Shown: positions 52,190 through 60,923, counted from the first letter of the stretch. The stretch: DNA of 64,000 nt from Streptomyces nigra (GCF_003074055.1 NZ_CP029043.1:7184501-7248500), one strand, 5' to 3'. The notes: generated by a model from the letters alone, not told the origin. Numbers and translations are program-made.

Positions 52190-52591
52190 GATCTCACCAT
52201 GCACAGCGTGACGATCTTCTGCGCGCCGAGAGCATCCGAGCGGGTGAGCCCGCTCCCGGGGCGGTGGCCCGGGCCACCCAACTTCCGGTAAAGGCATACG
52301 AGTTACTGTACGCGCGAGACGCGTACGGCGGTGGCGGGACGATCGCGGAGCGCACGGTGTGACCGGGTGCGCACCGGCACGTCATCACATGACGTAGATC
52401 ACGTCGCTCTGTGGCTCGATCCAGGAATGCGCGCAGGTCCGTGATTGCTGCCGTGTTGATGGGCCTGCCCTGCGTGGGGCGGTGCGCTGGGCAACGGTGC
52501 TCGACGCGGCCGGTCGAGAAACTCCTGTGACCTCGGCCTCTCGGCTCCTCCATAGTCCCGGACCACCGTCTTCGAAAGGTTCACCCGCACC
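52190..52591. other. Divergent promoter region of the small peptide and MFS genes
   Basis: 402 bases with no supported gene; a minus-strand open frame across most of it has atypical composition and no family similarity. TACGAGTTACTGTACGCG around 52298 is AT-rich relative to the genome and could contribute to the small-peptide promoter. No strong operator dyad was found. Confidence 0.5.
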
Positions 52592-53815
52592 ATGCCTCTG
52601 GCTCTGCTGGCCCTGGCTGTCGTCGCCTTCGGCATCGGCACCACCGAGTTCGCCACCATGGGGCTGCTGCCCCAGATCGCCGACGGGATCGGGGTGTCCG
52701 TGCCCCAGGCGGGCAACGTCGTCTCGGCCTACGCGCTCGGCGTGGTGGTCGGCGCGCCGCTGCTGACCGGTATCGGTGCCCGCGTCCCGCACAAGCGGCT
52801 GCTGCTGTGGCTGTCCGCCCTGTTCGTGGTCGGGAACGTCGCCTCCGCCTTCGCCCCCGACTTCGGTCTGCTCTTCGCCGCCCGCTTCCTGGCGGGCCTG
52901 CCGCACGGCGCGCTCTTCGGCGTCGGCGCCGTCGTGGCCTCCAAGCTGGTCGCCCCCGACCGGGCCGCCCGGGCGGTGTCCAAGATGTTCCTCGGACTCA
53001 CGATCGCCAACATCGTCGGCGTCCCGGCCGGCACCGCGCTCGGCCAGCAGCTCGGCTGGCGGTCCGCCTACGGCGCCGTCGCCGTCATCGGGGTCCTGGC
53101 GCTGATCGCGCTGGCGCTGTTCGTCCCGGACCAGCCGCGCGGCCGGCAGTCCGGCATCCGGCACGAGCTGCGGGCCATGGGCAACCGGCAGGTCGCGATC
53201 GGCCTGGGCACCGCGGTGATCGGCTTCGGCGGCTTCTTCGCCGTCTACAGCTACCTCGTGCCGATGCTGACCAACCTGACCGGCATCTCCGACTCCTCCA
53301 CCACCCTGGTCCTCGCCCTGTATGGCGTGGGCATGACGCTCGGCACCCTGGTGGCGGGCCCGCTCACCGACCGCGCCCTGCGGCCGACCATGTACGGCGG
53401 TCTCGCCCTGCTCGCGGCCGCGCTGGTGGCGTTCTACTTCACCGTCCACAGCACGGTCGGGGCGCTGATCACGATCACGTTCATCGGCGCCATGGGGTCC
53501 CTCATCACGACGCCCGTCCAGATGCTGCTGATGGCGAAGGCCAAGAACGCCCCGACGATGGCGGCGGCCTCCAACCACTCCGCGTTCAACCTGGCCAACG
53601 CCGGTGGCGCCTGGCTCGGCGGCCTCGCCATCTCGGCGGGCTGGGGATGGGCCTCGCCGAGCCTCGTGGGCGCGGCCCTGGCCGTAGCCGGTCTCGGTCT
53701 GGCCTTCGCGGGCGGCGCCCTGGAGCGGCGCGACGGCCGCGCGGCGAGCTCCGAGGTGATCACGTCGTCCGCCGCCGAGGCCCGGACCGAGGCGGCGCCC
53801 ACGCACCAGGCCTGA
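52592..53815 (+). CDS. MFS transporter, DHA1/AraJ type
   Basis: 407 residues with twelve predicted helices. The first segments are ALLALAVVAFGIGTTEFATM and the GIARGVP-like loop; the family sequence GLPHGALFGVGAVVASKLVA and TPVQMLLMAKAKNAPTMAAA are characteristic of the AraJ/chloramphenicol-resistance-like exporters of actinobacteria. It probably exports sugars or drugs. The disordered C-terminus ends TEAAPTHQA. No regulator adjoins it. Confidence 0.9.
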   Translation: MPLALLALAVVAFGIGTTEFATMGLLPQIADGIGVSVPQAGNVVSAYALGVVVGAPLLTGIGARVPHKRLLLWLSALFVVGNVASAFAPDFGLLFAARFLAGLPHGALFGVGAVVASKLVAPDRAARAVSKMFLGLTIANIVGVPAGTALGQQLGWRSAYGAVAVIGVLALIALALFVPDQPRGRQSGIRHELRAMGNRQVAIGLGTAVIGFGGFFAVYSYLVPMLTNLTGISDSSTTLVLALYGVGMTLGTLVAGPLTDRALRPTMYGGLALLAAALVAFYFTVHSTVGALITITFIGAMGSLITTPVQMLLMAKAKNAPTMAAASNHSAFNLANAGGAWLGGLAISAGWGWASPSLVGAALAVAGLGLAFAGGALERRDGRAASSEVITSSAAEARTEAAPTHQA

Positions 53816-53900
53816 GGCGACCAGAAAAACTTCTTGGATCACGAGTGTGAGGGGGCCTCGCCGGGGCACTCGACCGGCGGGTGGAGCAGGGACGCACTTC

Positions 53901-53932
53901 GGGGCGGCACAGCAGCGATGACTGGCCGCCCC
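53901..53932. terminator. Hairpin between the MFS and PF04672 genes
   Basis: GGGGCGGC (53901-53908) pairs with GCCGCCCC (53925-53932) across 16 bases. It lies between convergent genes and is a plausible, weaker terminator. Confidence 0.55.
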
Positions 53933-53972
53933 GTCGTGTGTCCGGAGCACGATCGGCTCCGGGACGGACGCG

Positions 53973-54791
53973 TCAGGCCTTGCGCCCCACACCGCCGAAC
54001 ATCGCCACGTCCTCCGGCAGCCCGGCCAGGCTCTCGTCCGGCCGCCACCGGTTGCACGAGACGACGCCCGGCTCCAGCATCTCGAGGCCGTCGAAGAACC
54101 GGGCGACACCCTCCGGTGTGCGCTGGGTCAGCTTCGGCGTGCCGTGCTCGTTCCAGAAGGCGACGGCGGCGTCGACGTCCGGCATGTCCGGGTGCGTGAC
54201 CGTGTGCGAGAGCACCAGGTGGCTGCCCGAGGGCAGCCGGTCCATCAGCCGGCTCACGATCCCGGTCGCCTCCTTGTCGTCCTCGATGAAGATGACGACG
54301 CCGAGCAGCATCAGCGCCACGGGCTGGGTGAGGTCCAGCGTCCGCTCCGCCTGCTGCAGGATCGCGTCGACGTTGCGCAGGTCCTCGTCCAGGTAGGCCG
54401 TGTGCCCCTCAGGCGTGCTGGTCAGCAGGGCCTCCGCGTGCGCCAGCACGATGGGGTCGTTGTCGACGTAGACGATGCGGGACTCCGGCGCGATGCGCTG
54501 GGCCACCTCGTGCGTGTTGTCGGCGGTCGGCAGACCGGTGCCTATGTCGAGGAACTGCCGTATGCCGCACTCGCCGGCGAGGTACCGCACGGCCCGCCCG
54601 AGGAACTTGCGGTCGGCCAGCGCGTAGTCGCCGATGCCCGGGTGCAGGCCGCGGATCTGGTCCCCGGCCGCCTGGTCGACCTCGTAGTTGTCCTTGCCGC
54701 CCAGCCAGTAGTTCCAGATGCGGGCCGTGTGCGGCTGGTCCGTCTTGATGCGCTTGCGCGCCTCCCTCGACGCAGCGGAAATCTCGGTCAC
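53973..54791 (-). CDS. SAM-dependent methyltransferase, PF04672 (DUF574) family
   Basis: 272 residues of the actinobacterial DUF574/Methyltransf_19 family: HTARIWNYWLGGKDNYEVDQ near residues 21-40, the SAM motif FLDIGTGLPTADNTHEV near 82, IVYVDNDPIVLAHAEALLTS, and the LSHTV region. Streptomyces genomes hold many paralogues, generally with unknown targets. It is divergent from the APH-fold gene, with the two start codons about 150 bp apart. Confidence 0.93.
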   Translation of the reverse strand: MTEISAASREARKRIKTDQPHTARIWNYWLGGKDNYEVDQAAGDQIRGLHPGIGDYALADRKFLGRAVRYLAGECGIRQFLDIGTGLPTADNTHEVAQRIAPESRIVYVDNDPIVLAHAEALLTSTPEGHTAYLDEDLRNVDAILQQAERTLDLTQPVALMLLGVVIFIEDDKEATGIVSRLMDRLPSGSHLVLSHTVTHPDMPDVDAAVAFWNEHGTPKLTQRTPEGVARFFDGLEMLEPGVVSCNRWRPDESLAGLPEDVAMFGGVGRKA

Positions 54792-54944
54792 GCGAAGCCC
54801 TCCAGATCTGGCCTGTTCAACCCGGCAAGGAGCAACCTACCGGGCCGAGTTGGGAGGCGTGACCGCAAACCGGGAGGCGGACCCCGCCGGGACCCTGGCA
54901 TGATCGCCGACACGTCGCGTCCCCGGCGGAGAGGCAGGACGATC

Positions 54945-55769
54945 ATGCACCGCACCGAGGCGTCCCGCGCACAGGCCGCGGCCCTGGAGGTCGTCACCTC
55001 GCTCGGCCTGCCCGCCGACGAAGCGGTCGTCCTGAACGACTCCAACAAGCTGACCCTGCGTCTGCTGCCCTGCGACCTCCTGGCCAGGGTGGCACCCGCG
55101 ACCGAGCAGGTGGCGGCCTTCGAGATCACCCTGGCCCAGGCGCTCGCCGGTTCAGGAAGTCCCGTCGCCGCCCTCGACCCCCGCGTCGCGCCGCGACCGT
55201 ACGAGCGGGACGGCTTCGTGATCACACTGTGGACGTACTACCCGCCCGCCGCTTTGCCGGACGTCCCGCCCGCCGCGTACGCGGCCGCCCTGACCCGGCT
55301 GCACACGGACATGCGCGCCCTCGACGTCCCGGCACCCCACTTCACGGACCGGGTCGCTCAGGCCCGCCGGCTCGTGGCGGACCACACCCGTACGCCGGAC
55401 CTCCCCGACGCCGACCGGACCCTGCTCGCGGACACGCTGCGCACCCTCGGACAGGCCGTGAGCGAGCACGGCGGCGCCGAGCAGCTGCTGCACGGCGAAC
55501 CGCACCCCGGCAACGTCCTCACCACGGACCGCGGGGTGCTCTTCATCGACCTGGAGACCTGCTGCCGCGGGCCCGTCGAGTTCGACCTCGCCCACGCGCC
55601 CGAAGAGGTCGGTGCCCACTACCCGGGCGCCGACCACGACCTTCTGCGCCGCTGCCGGACCCTCGTCCTGGCGATCGTCACCGCCTGGCGCTGGGACCGC
55701 GACGACCAGCTCCCCGGAGGGCGGGCGCTGGCCGCCGAATGGCTGGAGCAGATCCGGGCGACCCCCTAA
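54945..55769 (+). CDS. Aminoglycoside phosphotransferase (APH)-fold kinase-like protein
   Basis: 274 residues. The C-terminal lobe has the APH catalytic segment in modified form: LLHGEPHPGNVLTT near residue 180 (histidine and aspartate-type HGD replaced by HGE) and FIDLETCCRGPVEFDLAH with the metal-binding aspartate. The N-lobe region (NDSNKLTLRLLPCDLLARVA) is typical. Such proteins phosphorylate small molecules; aminoglycoside resistance should not be assumed. GGAGAGGCAGG precedes ATG 54945. Its TAA stop codon is the first part of the CTAAG sequence at the border of the type 2 element. Confidence 0.85.
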   Translation: MHRTEASRAQAAALEVVTSLGLPADEAVVLNDSNKLTLRLLPCDLLARVAPATEQVAAFEITLAQALAGSGSPVAALDPRVAPRPYERDGFVITLWTYYPPAALPDVPPAAYAAALTRLHTDMRALDVPAPHFTDRVAQARRLVADHTRTPDLPDADRTLLADTLRTLGQAVSEHGGAEQLLHGEPHPGNVLTTDRGVLFIDLETCCRGPVEFDLAHAPEEVGAHYPGADHDLLRRCRTLVLAIVTAWRWDRDDQLPGGRALAAEWLEQIRATP

Positions 55770-55906
55770 GGGCTGTCCCGCAATTCCCGGCGGGCGCGCG
55801 ACGCCGGCTACGGCACCTCGCCGCGTTGTCGGGTCGTCCGCATACATCCAGTATGCGGACGGCCCTCCGCCTTGCGATGCACCGGGAATGACGGGATAGC
55901 CCATAG
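55766..55906. mobile_element. Miniature inverted-repeat element, type 2 (about 141 bp)
   Basis: Its ends are about 25-bp imperfect inverted repeats (GGGCTGTCCCGCAATTCCC at the left, a near copy inverted at the right), bordered by CTAAG and CATAG. The middle holds a perfect 10-bp hairpin, GTCCGCATAC/GTATGCGGAC (55836-55860). Inverted with respect to the element at 9866, it contains the same two blocks: GTGCATCGCAAGGCGGAGG (minus strand, 55864-55882) and CGACAACGCGGCGAGGTGC (minus strand, 55813-55831). It also lies between convergent genes and begins on a stop codon. No transposase is encoded. I recall similar palindromes scattered in other Streptomyces intergenic regions. Confidence 0.82.
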
Positions 55907-55921
55907 GGAGCCGCGGGGCCG

Positions 55922-58321
55922 TCACAGGAAGCGCCACAGATGGTCGTCCGTGCCGTTGTCCTCGAACTGGACCACCTGCGCGCTGTCCGCGGTCGACATG
56001 CCGTCCACCCCGAGCACCTTGCCGCTGTTCTTGTTGAGCACCCGGTACCAGCCGTCGCCGTCCTCGACCAGCCGCCACAGATGGTCGTCGGTGCCGTTGT
56101 CCTCGAACTGCACGACCCGGGCGCTGTTCTGGGTCGACATGCCGTCGACCCCCAGGACCTTGCCGCTGTGGCCGTTGCGGATCAGGTGCCAGCCGTCGCC
56201 CCGGTCCACGAGCTGCCAGGCGTGGTCGGCGGTCCCCGTGTTGGCGAACTGCACGACACGGGCGCTGTTCTCCAGCGACATCCCGTCCACGGCGAGCACC
56301 TTGCCGCTGTGCTTGTTCTGCACCCGGCGGAACGGCGGCTCCGGGGTCCACGGCCGGCCGTCGGGCGTCGCCGTGGGGAACGAGGTGATCCGCAGCCGGG
56401 CCGCGCCCGACGGGATGAGCGTCACCTTCTCCACGGCCGCCGTGCTGCGGGCCGGGCTGTCCTGGAGCGGTGCGACGACGTGCTCGTCGTCCGCGATCCA
56501 CTCCGGTATGCGACGGGCCTGTGCCGTGATCCGCACGGGTGCCGCCTGGGGGGTGAACGGCTGCCCGGGGACCCGGGACGCCGTGCGGGTGACGGTGAGC
56601 GGGGTTTCCGGCACCAGTCCGTAGTTCCACGGCGTGGTGGCGTGGACGGCGTAGGCGGGGAACGCGTCGGTGCCGCCGATGCGTTCGTACTCCTCCCCGA
56701 TGGCGAGGGAGAAGGTGAGCGGGCCCCGCTCCACGCTGACCGCGCCGTGCTGCCCGGGCCAGCTCCGCAGCCGGGCCTGCTGCGGGAACCGGACGCGGAC
56801 GGTGTCGCCGTCCCGCCAGGTGCGCTCCACCCGCGCCCAGGACGGGCCGTCCGAGGCCGCGAACGCGCTGCCGTTCAACCGGAGTTCGGGGTCGCGGCAC
56901 CAGCCGGGGACGCGCAGCAGCAGCGGGAAGCGCACGGGGCGGGGAGTCGACACGGTGAGCGTGACCGTGTCCCCGAAGGGATAGTCGGTGGCCTCGGTGA
57001 CGGTCACCGTCGTGCCGCCCGCGACCTGGGTGCGCACCGAACTGGGCGCGTACAGCGCGGCGGCGAGACCGCCGTCGGGCGTCCCCAGCCACAGCTCCTC
57101 GGTGAAGTACGGCCAGCCCATGCCGTAGTTGTGGGGGCAGCAGCGGTATTGGTCGACACCGGCCTGGAACGCCTGCATGGCGAACCCGTTCTGGAACTGC
57201 CCCTGTGTCTTCGCCCGGTCGTCGAGGTCGACGCCGTTGGCGCTGGTGATGTAGTGGATGGCCTTGCCCTCGGGGTCGAGGGAGGCGGGCAGCATGTTGA
57301 ACGCCAGCTCCTCGCAGCGGTCCGCCCACACGGGATCGCCGGTGATGCGGGTCAGCAGTTCGTGGCTGGCCATGAACTCGACGATGCCGCAGGTCTCGAA
57401 GCCCTGCCGGGGGTCGGTGAACCCGGGCCGGTAGTTCTCGTCACCGGCCATCCCGCCGCCGGGGAAGAGGCCGTACTCGCCCATGACGCTGTCGTAGGCG
57501 CTGTACGTGGCCCGGGTGAGGTCGTCGGAACCGGTGAGCTGCGCGTACTGGGCGGGCTCACGGAAACCCTGGGCGATGTTCACGTTGTGCCGGCTCGGGG
57601 TGGCTCCGGTCCAGTCGGCACCGTGGGTGTGCATCTTCGCGGCGAGATCGAGCAGGAACGCCTCACCGGTACGGCGGTAGAGCCAGACGGCGATGTCCAG
57701 ACCGTCGCCCCAGCGGTACGACACCCAGCTCCGGTCGAACGCGCCCGGCCCCTGGGCGTTCATGAAGCGGAGGAAGCGCACGAGGAACGGGACCACGCGC
57801 GGGTCGCCGGTGTACTCCTCGTGGCTGCGCAAGGCTTGGAGCAGCGGCAGGAACGGCCAGAAGTCGGGGCCGCCGTCGAGTGAGGTGCGCAGGGCACGCG
57901 GACCGAAGAAGCCGTCGCTCTGCTGCGTGGCCAGGATGGCGTCCACCCATACCCGCGACCGTTTCAGCGCGGCGGCGTCGCCCGTCGCGACGGCCAGCGG
58001 GACATAGCCCCGCAGCCAGTACGGCACCTCCTCCCAGCCGCCGCGCTCCGGGTGCACCCAGCCGGTCGCCGAGAAGTCCAGGAAGTGGGAGCCGGACTCG
58101 AACCGCCCGCACAGGCCGTCGAGTTGGCGCCGCAGCTGTCCGGCGAGCCAGCCGCGCGCGGTGATGCTGCCCGGGCGCAGCCGCAGGAACCGGTCCGGCA
58201 CCGGCTTCTCGGCCGCCGGTCCGGGCGCCGCGGACGCGACCCCGGAGAAAGGAGCGCCGAGAGCCACCGCTCCGAGGGAGAACGAACCCGCACCGAGCAA
58301 TGCCCGTCGACTCAGCGACAT
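55922..58321 (-). CDS. Tat-exported GH127-type glycosidase with ricin-type lectin domain
   Basis: 799 residues with a Tat-like leader (SRRALLGAGSFSLGAVALGA, cut near ASA). The catalytic part (about 40-560) belongs to the DUF1680/GH127 group of beta-L-arabinofuranosidases. The zinc-thiolate residues of that family are seen as GFETCGIVE near residue 307 (E and C two apart) and RCCPHNYGMG near 390 (adjacent cysteines). The C-terminal 135 residues form a ricin B-type domain of three repeats (HSGKVLAVDGMSLENSARVV, then two close copies). It is probably aimed at plant or cell-wall arabinose chains. The sugar target of the lectin domain is unknown. Confidence 0.88.
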   Translation of the reverse strand: MSLSRRALLGAGSFSLGAVALGAPFSGVASAAPGPAAEKPVPDRFLRLRPGSITARGWLAGQLRRQLDGLCGRFESGSHFLDFSATGWVHPERGGWEEVPYWLRGYVPLAVATGDAAALKRSRVWVDAILATQQSDGFFGPRALRTSLDGGPDFWPFLPLLQALRSHEEYTGDPRVVPFLVRFLRFMNAQGPGAFDRSWVSYRWGDGLDIAVWLYRRTGEAFLLDLAAKMHTHGADWTGATPSRHNVNIAQGFREPAQYAQLTGSDDLTRATYSAYDSVMGEYGLFPGGGMAGDENYRPGFTDPRQGFETCGIVEFMASHELLTRITGDPVWADRCEELAFNMLPASLDPEGKAIHYITSANGVDLDDRAKTQGQFQNGFAMQAFQAGVDQYRCCPHNYGMGWPYFTEELWLGTPDGGLAAALYAPSSVRTQVAGGTTVTVTEATDYPFGDTVTLTVSTPRPVRFPLLLRVPGWCRDPELRLNGSAFAASDGPSWARVERTWRDGDTVRVRFPQQARLRSWPGQHGAVSVERGPLTFSLAIGEEYERIGGTDAFPAYAVHATTPWNYGLVPETPLTVTRTASRVPGQPFTPQAAPVRITAQARRIPEWIADDEHVVAPLQDSPARSTAAVEKVTLIPSGAARLRITSFPTATPDGRPWTPEPPFRRVQNKHSGKVLAVDGMSLENSARVVQFANTGTADHAWQLVDRGDGWHLIRNGHSGKVLGVDGMSTQNSARVVQFEDNGTDDHLWRLVEDGDGWYRVLNKNSGKVLGVDGMSTADSAQVVQFEDNGTDDHLWRFL

Positions 58322-58508
58322 GGGGGACCTGCCTTCCGATAGGGGGCGATCGAGGGGGACGACGATGTCGCGCACGTACGTGGGGAGGCGTGGGCAAGAC
58401 GGCGGAGCGCTGGGCGCCGCCATGCTCTACAACGTTGGAAATGACGGCCGTTGGCATGACAGCACGTTGACGCGGACCTGTCCAGAGGTGGCGCGGCGAG
58501 GAAGTCGG

Positions 58509-59456
58509 TCAGTCGGCGTACAGATCGCCCGCGAGGTACTTCAGGCCCGTGTCCGGGGCGACCGTGACGACGGTGTGTCCCGCGCCCGCCTCCCGCGCGA
58601 GGCGGAGCGCGCCGGCGACGTTGAGGGCACCGGACGTGCCCGTGAACACGCCCTCCCGGCGGGCCAGCGGGAGCGCCAGCCGCCGGGCCTCCTGCTCCTC
58701 GACGGTGCGGGCCTCGTCGAACGGGCCGTGCGCGAGCAGCGGCGGGACGATCCCGGTGGCGACGCCCTCGACCCGGTGCGGGCCTGACTCGCCGGCGGAC
58801 AGCATCGGCGAGGACGCCGGCTCGAGTGCGACGGCGCGCGGCAGGCCGGCCTCGCGGAGCACCGTGGAGACTCCGGCGAACATGCCGCCGGTGCCGACGG
58901 CGGCGCAGAACACGTCCACCGTCGTCCCGTCGGCACCGGTCTGTTCGAGGATCTCGCGGCCCAGCTCGGAGTAACCCGTGAGCGCGTCCGTGTTGTGGAA
59001 CTGATCGGTCCAGAAGGCTCCGTCGCGCTTCACGATCTCCTCGACCGCCTCCCGCATCCGTACGAACAGCTCGGGTGTGATCCGCCCGCCCTCGCTCGGC
59101 AGCACGATGACGTCCGCGCCGAACGCCCGCATGGTGCGCAGCTTCTCGGGCGCGAACGCGTCGGACGACACCAGCGACAGCGGGTACCCCTTCACCGCGC
59201 AGACGAAGGCCAGCGAGGAACCCGTACTGCCCCCGGTGTACTCGACGACGTGCTGCCCCGGCCTCAGGGCACCCCGGCGCTCCGCGCCCTCGATGATCGC
59301 CAGGGCCATCCGGTCCTTGTAGCTTCCGGTCGGGTTGCCGCCCTCGACCTTCACCAGGACGTCCGCCGCCCCTTGGGGGACGAGATGGCTCAGACGCACC
59401 AGGGGCGTGCCCCCGATCGTGCGCAGCGACGAGGACGGGGCACCGGGCGCGGGCAT
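58509..59456 (-). CDS. Cysteine synthase family PLP-dependent enzyme
   Basis: 315 residues of the OASS/cystathionine beta-synthase fold. GGTPLVRLSHLV starts the protein; the PLP lysine is in GNPTGSYKDRMA near residue 47. The asparagine loop, usually TSGNTG, is TGGSTGSS here, and the phosphate loop is AVGTGGMFAG. This marks a distinct subgroup, so the substrate may not be O-acetylserine. No serine acetyltransferase is nearby. Its upstream region borders the isolated inverted repeat. Confidence 0.85.
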   Translation of the reverse strand: MPAPGAPSSSLRTIGGTPLVRLSHLVPQGAADVLVKVEGGNPTGSYKDRMALAIIEGAERRGALRPGQHVVEYTGGSTGSSLAFVCAVKGYPLSLVSSDAFAPEKLRTMRAFGADVIVLPSEGGRITPELFVRMREAVEEIVKRDGAFWTDQFHNTDALTGYSELGREILEQTGADGTTVDVFCAAVGTGGMFAGVSTVLREAGLPRAVALEPASSPMLSAGESGPHRVEGVATGIVPPLLAHGPFDEARTVEEQEARRLALPLARREGVFTGTSGALNVAGALRLAREAGAGHTVVTVAPDTGLKYLAGDLYAD

Positions 59457-59526
59457 GAGGACTCCTCGCTCACCAGAGGCGGCCGCCGCACCGGACACGG
59501 TCCCGACAGCCGGGGACCGTTCCAGG

Positions 59527-59554
59527 CTAGGGCCTCTCGTCCGGATCAGGCCGG
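59527..59554. mobile_element. Solitary end of the type 1 miniature element
   Basis: This 28-bp stretch begins CTAGGGCCTCTCGTCCGG and continues to GATCAGGCCGG. It matches the terminal repeat at 9866-9893 at 24 of 28 positions; all four differences are T-to-C changes. No second end or core block was found nearby. It may be a deletion remnant of an insertion. Confidence 0.6.
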
Positions 59555-59740
59555 ACCGTTCGGATCGCACACCGCTTCCGTGCCCCCGCCCCCGCCAGTA
59601 CGCCGCCGCCGTACCGCCGAAGAGACCCACACGGAGAGTCCCACCAGCGCACAGATCAGCGCCCCGCCGACGACCACCGGGATGGACGCCACCAGAACGA
59701 AGGCCCCCAGCAGCTCGCCCCAGCCCGGCTCCTCACCCAT
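59546..59740 (-). CDS. Small single-pass membrane protein ending in the element remnant
   Basis: 64 residues with one hydrophobic span (LLGAFVLVASIPVVVGGALI then CALVGLSVWV) and a basic C-terminal side (SAVRRRRTGGGGG). Its stop codon is formed by TCA within the remnant repeat, so the last residues (CDPNGPA) derive partly from that sequence. The start is ATG 59740 (GGCGGAAG upstream); ATG 59761 and 59770 are alternatives. No function is known. Confidence 0.55.
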   Translation of the reverse strand: MGEEPGWGELLGAFVLVASIPVVVGGALICALVGLSVWVSSAVRRRRTGGGGGTEAVCDPNGPA

Positions 59741-59822
59741 CGTGCTTCCGCCCTGTGCCATGCCCTTCACTACGCCGCAGGCGGACGATCAGTTCCCCGG
59801 CCCGGCTTCTGAGTCCGGTGCC

Positions 59823-60779
59823 TCACCCGCCGGCCAGCAGTGCCTCCCCGAGCGGGGTGAGCGCGTGCAGGACCCGGCTGCCGTCCCGCACCGTCGTGAT
59901 CAGTCCCGCCGCCCGCAGCACCGAGGCGTGCTCGCTGGCCGTCGCCGGGGAGACCGCCGCCCGTTCGGCCAGGGCAGTCGTCCCCGCCGGTGTCGACAGC
60001 GATGCCAGCACCTGCGCCCGGGTGCGGCCCAGCAGCGCGCCCAGTACGTCGCCCGGAGCGACCGCGCGGTCGGCGACGGGCAGCGGACGGACGAGCACCG
60101 TCGGCGCCGAGGGGTCGTACACGAGCAGCGCGCCCGCGGCGAAGTAGGACGGCACGAGGTGCAGCCCCCGGCCGCACAGCTCGACGGTGTGCGAGGACCC
60201 GAACGGGACGAGCAGATCGGGCGGCTCCCAGCGCCAGCCCGGCTGGAGGGTCGCGAGCAGCGCCTCGACGCCGCCGCGCAGCAGGGTCTCCGAGCGCAGC
60301 GCGCGGTCTGCCGCGGCCGCGTTCAGCACGGCGGGCCACAGCGGGGCCACCGAGGAGCGGTGATAGCGCGTCAGGTCCTCGGCCAGGCGCCGCCGCGCGG
60401 CCGGCGATCCCTGCGCCAGGTCCCGGGTCAGGGACGCGGTGGGGTTCTCGGGCAGGACGGCGAGCTCGGCGGCCAGCCGGGCCGTCGGGGTCCGGGCCGC
60501 CAGCTCGGCGGCGGACGCGGCGTCCCTCGCCGTCGGCTGGTACAGGAAGTCCGGCAGTCCACCGGTGGGCCGGACCAGCCGGGTCAGGACGCCCGCGCGG
60601 GCCGCCAGCCCCGGCGCGACCGCCCGCCGCCAGGCCGCGAGTTCGCCCCGGCGGCCCGCGGGACCAGGCGCCGGGGCCACGAGGTGACGGACGCTCAGGG
60701 CCGTCTCCAGGAGGACGTCGGGCGCCGTGGCCACGGTGACGCGGGCGAGGTCGGCCGGGCCGAACCGTATCCGTAACAC
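59823..60779 (-). CDS. ArsR-like winged-helix regulator with TTA codon
   Basis: 318 residues beginning GTG-TTA-CGG (MLRIRFGPADLARVTVATAP), the N-terminus usual for this Streptomyces family. The C-terminal 90 residues form the winged helix: RTRAQVLASLSTPAGTTALA, AAVSPATASEHASVLRAAGL, ITTVRDGSRVLHALTPLGEA. The large N-terminal part is helical, with AAELAARTPTARLAAELAVL. Codon 2 is the leucine codon TTA, read by the bldA tRNA in Streptomyces, so expression should depend on developmental stage. It is divergent from the SMP-30-like gene, which could be a target. Confidence 0.85.
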   Translation of the reverse strand: MLRIRFGPADLARVTVATAPDVLLETALSVRHLVAPAPGPAGRRGELAAWRRAVAPGLAARAGVLTRLVRPTGGLPDFLYQPTARDAASAAELAARTPTARLAAELAVLPENPTASLTRDLAQGSPAARRRLAEDLTRYHRSSVAPLWPAVLNAAAADRALRSETLLRGGVEALLATLQPGWRWEPPDLLVPFGSSHTVELCGRGLHLVPSYFAAGALLVYDPSAPTVLVRPLPVADRAVAPGDVLGALLGRTRAQVLASLSTPAGTTALAERAAVSPATASEHASVLRAAGLITTVRDGSRVLHALTPLGEALLAGG

Positions 60780-60923
60780 GCCGGGCAGGCTACCGGAGCG
60801 GCCGTCCTTTCGGCCCTGCCCGAAAGGACGGGCGCGGGCCCTCCACGGACGGCGATCCTGCGTGCGGATCCGGCGCCCCCGCCGACGCCACGACCCCCTG
60901 CGCCATGACCTCCTGGAGGCCAG

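Noticed and set aside
52194..52553. Minus-strand open frame between the small peptide and MFS genes
   Set aside because: No ribosome binding site, atypical composition and no family match; the region is better read as a divergent promoter.
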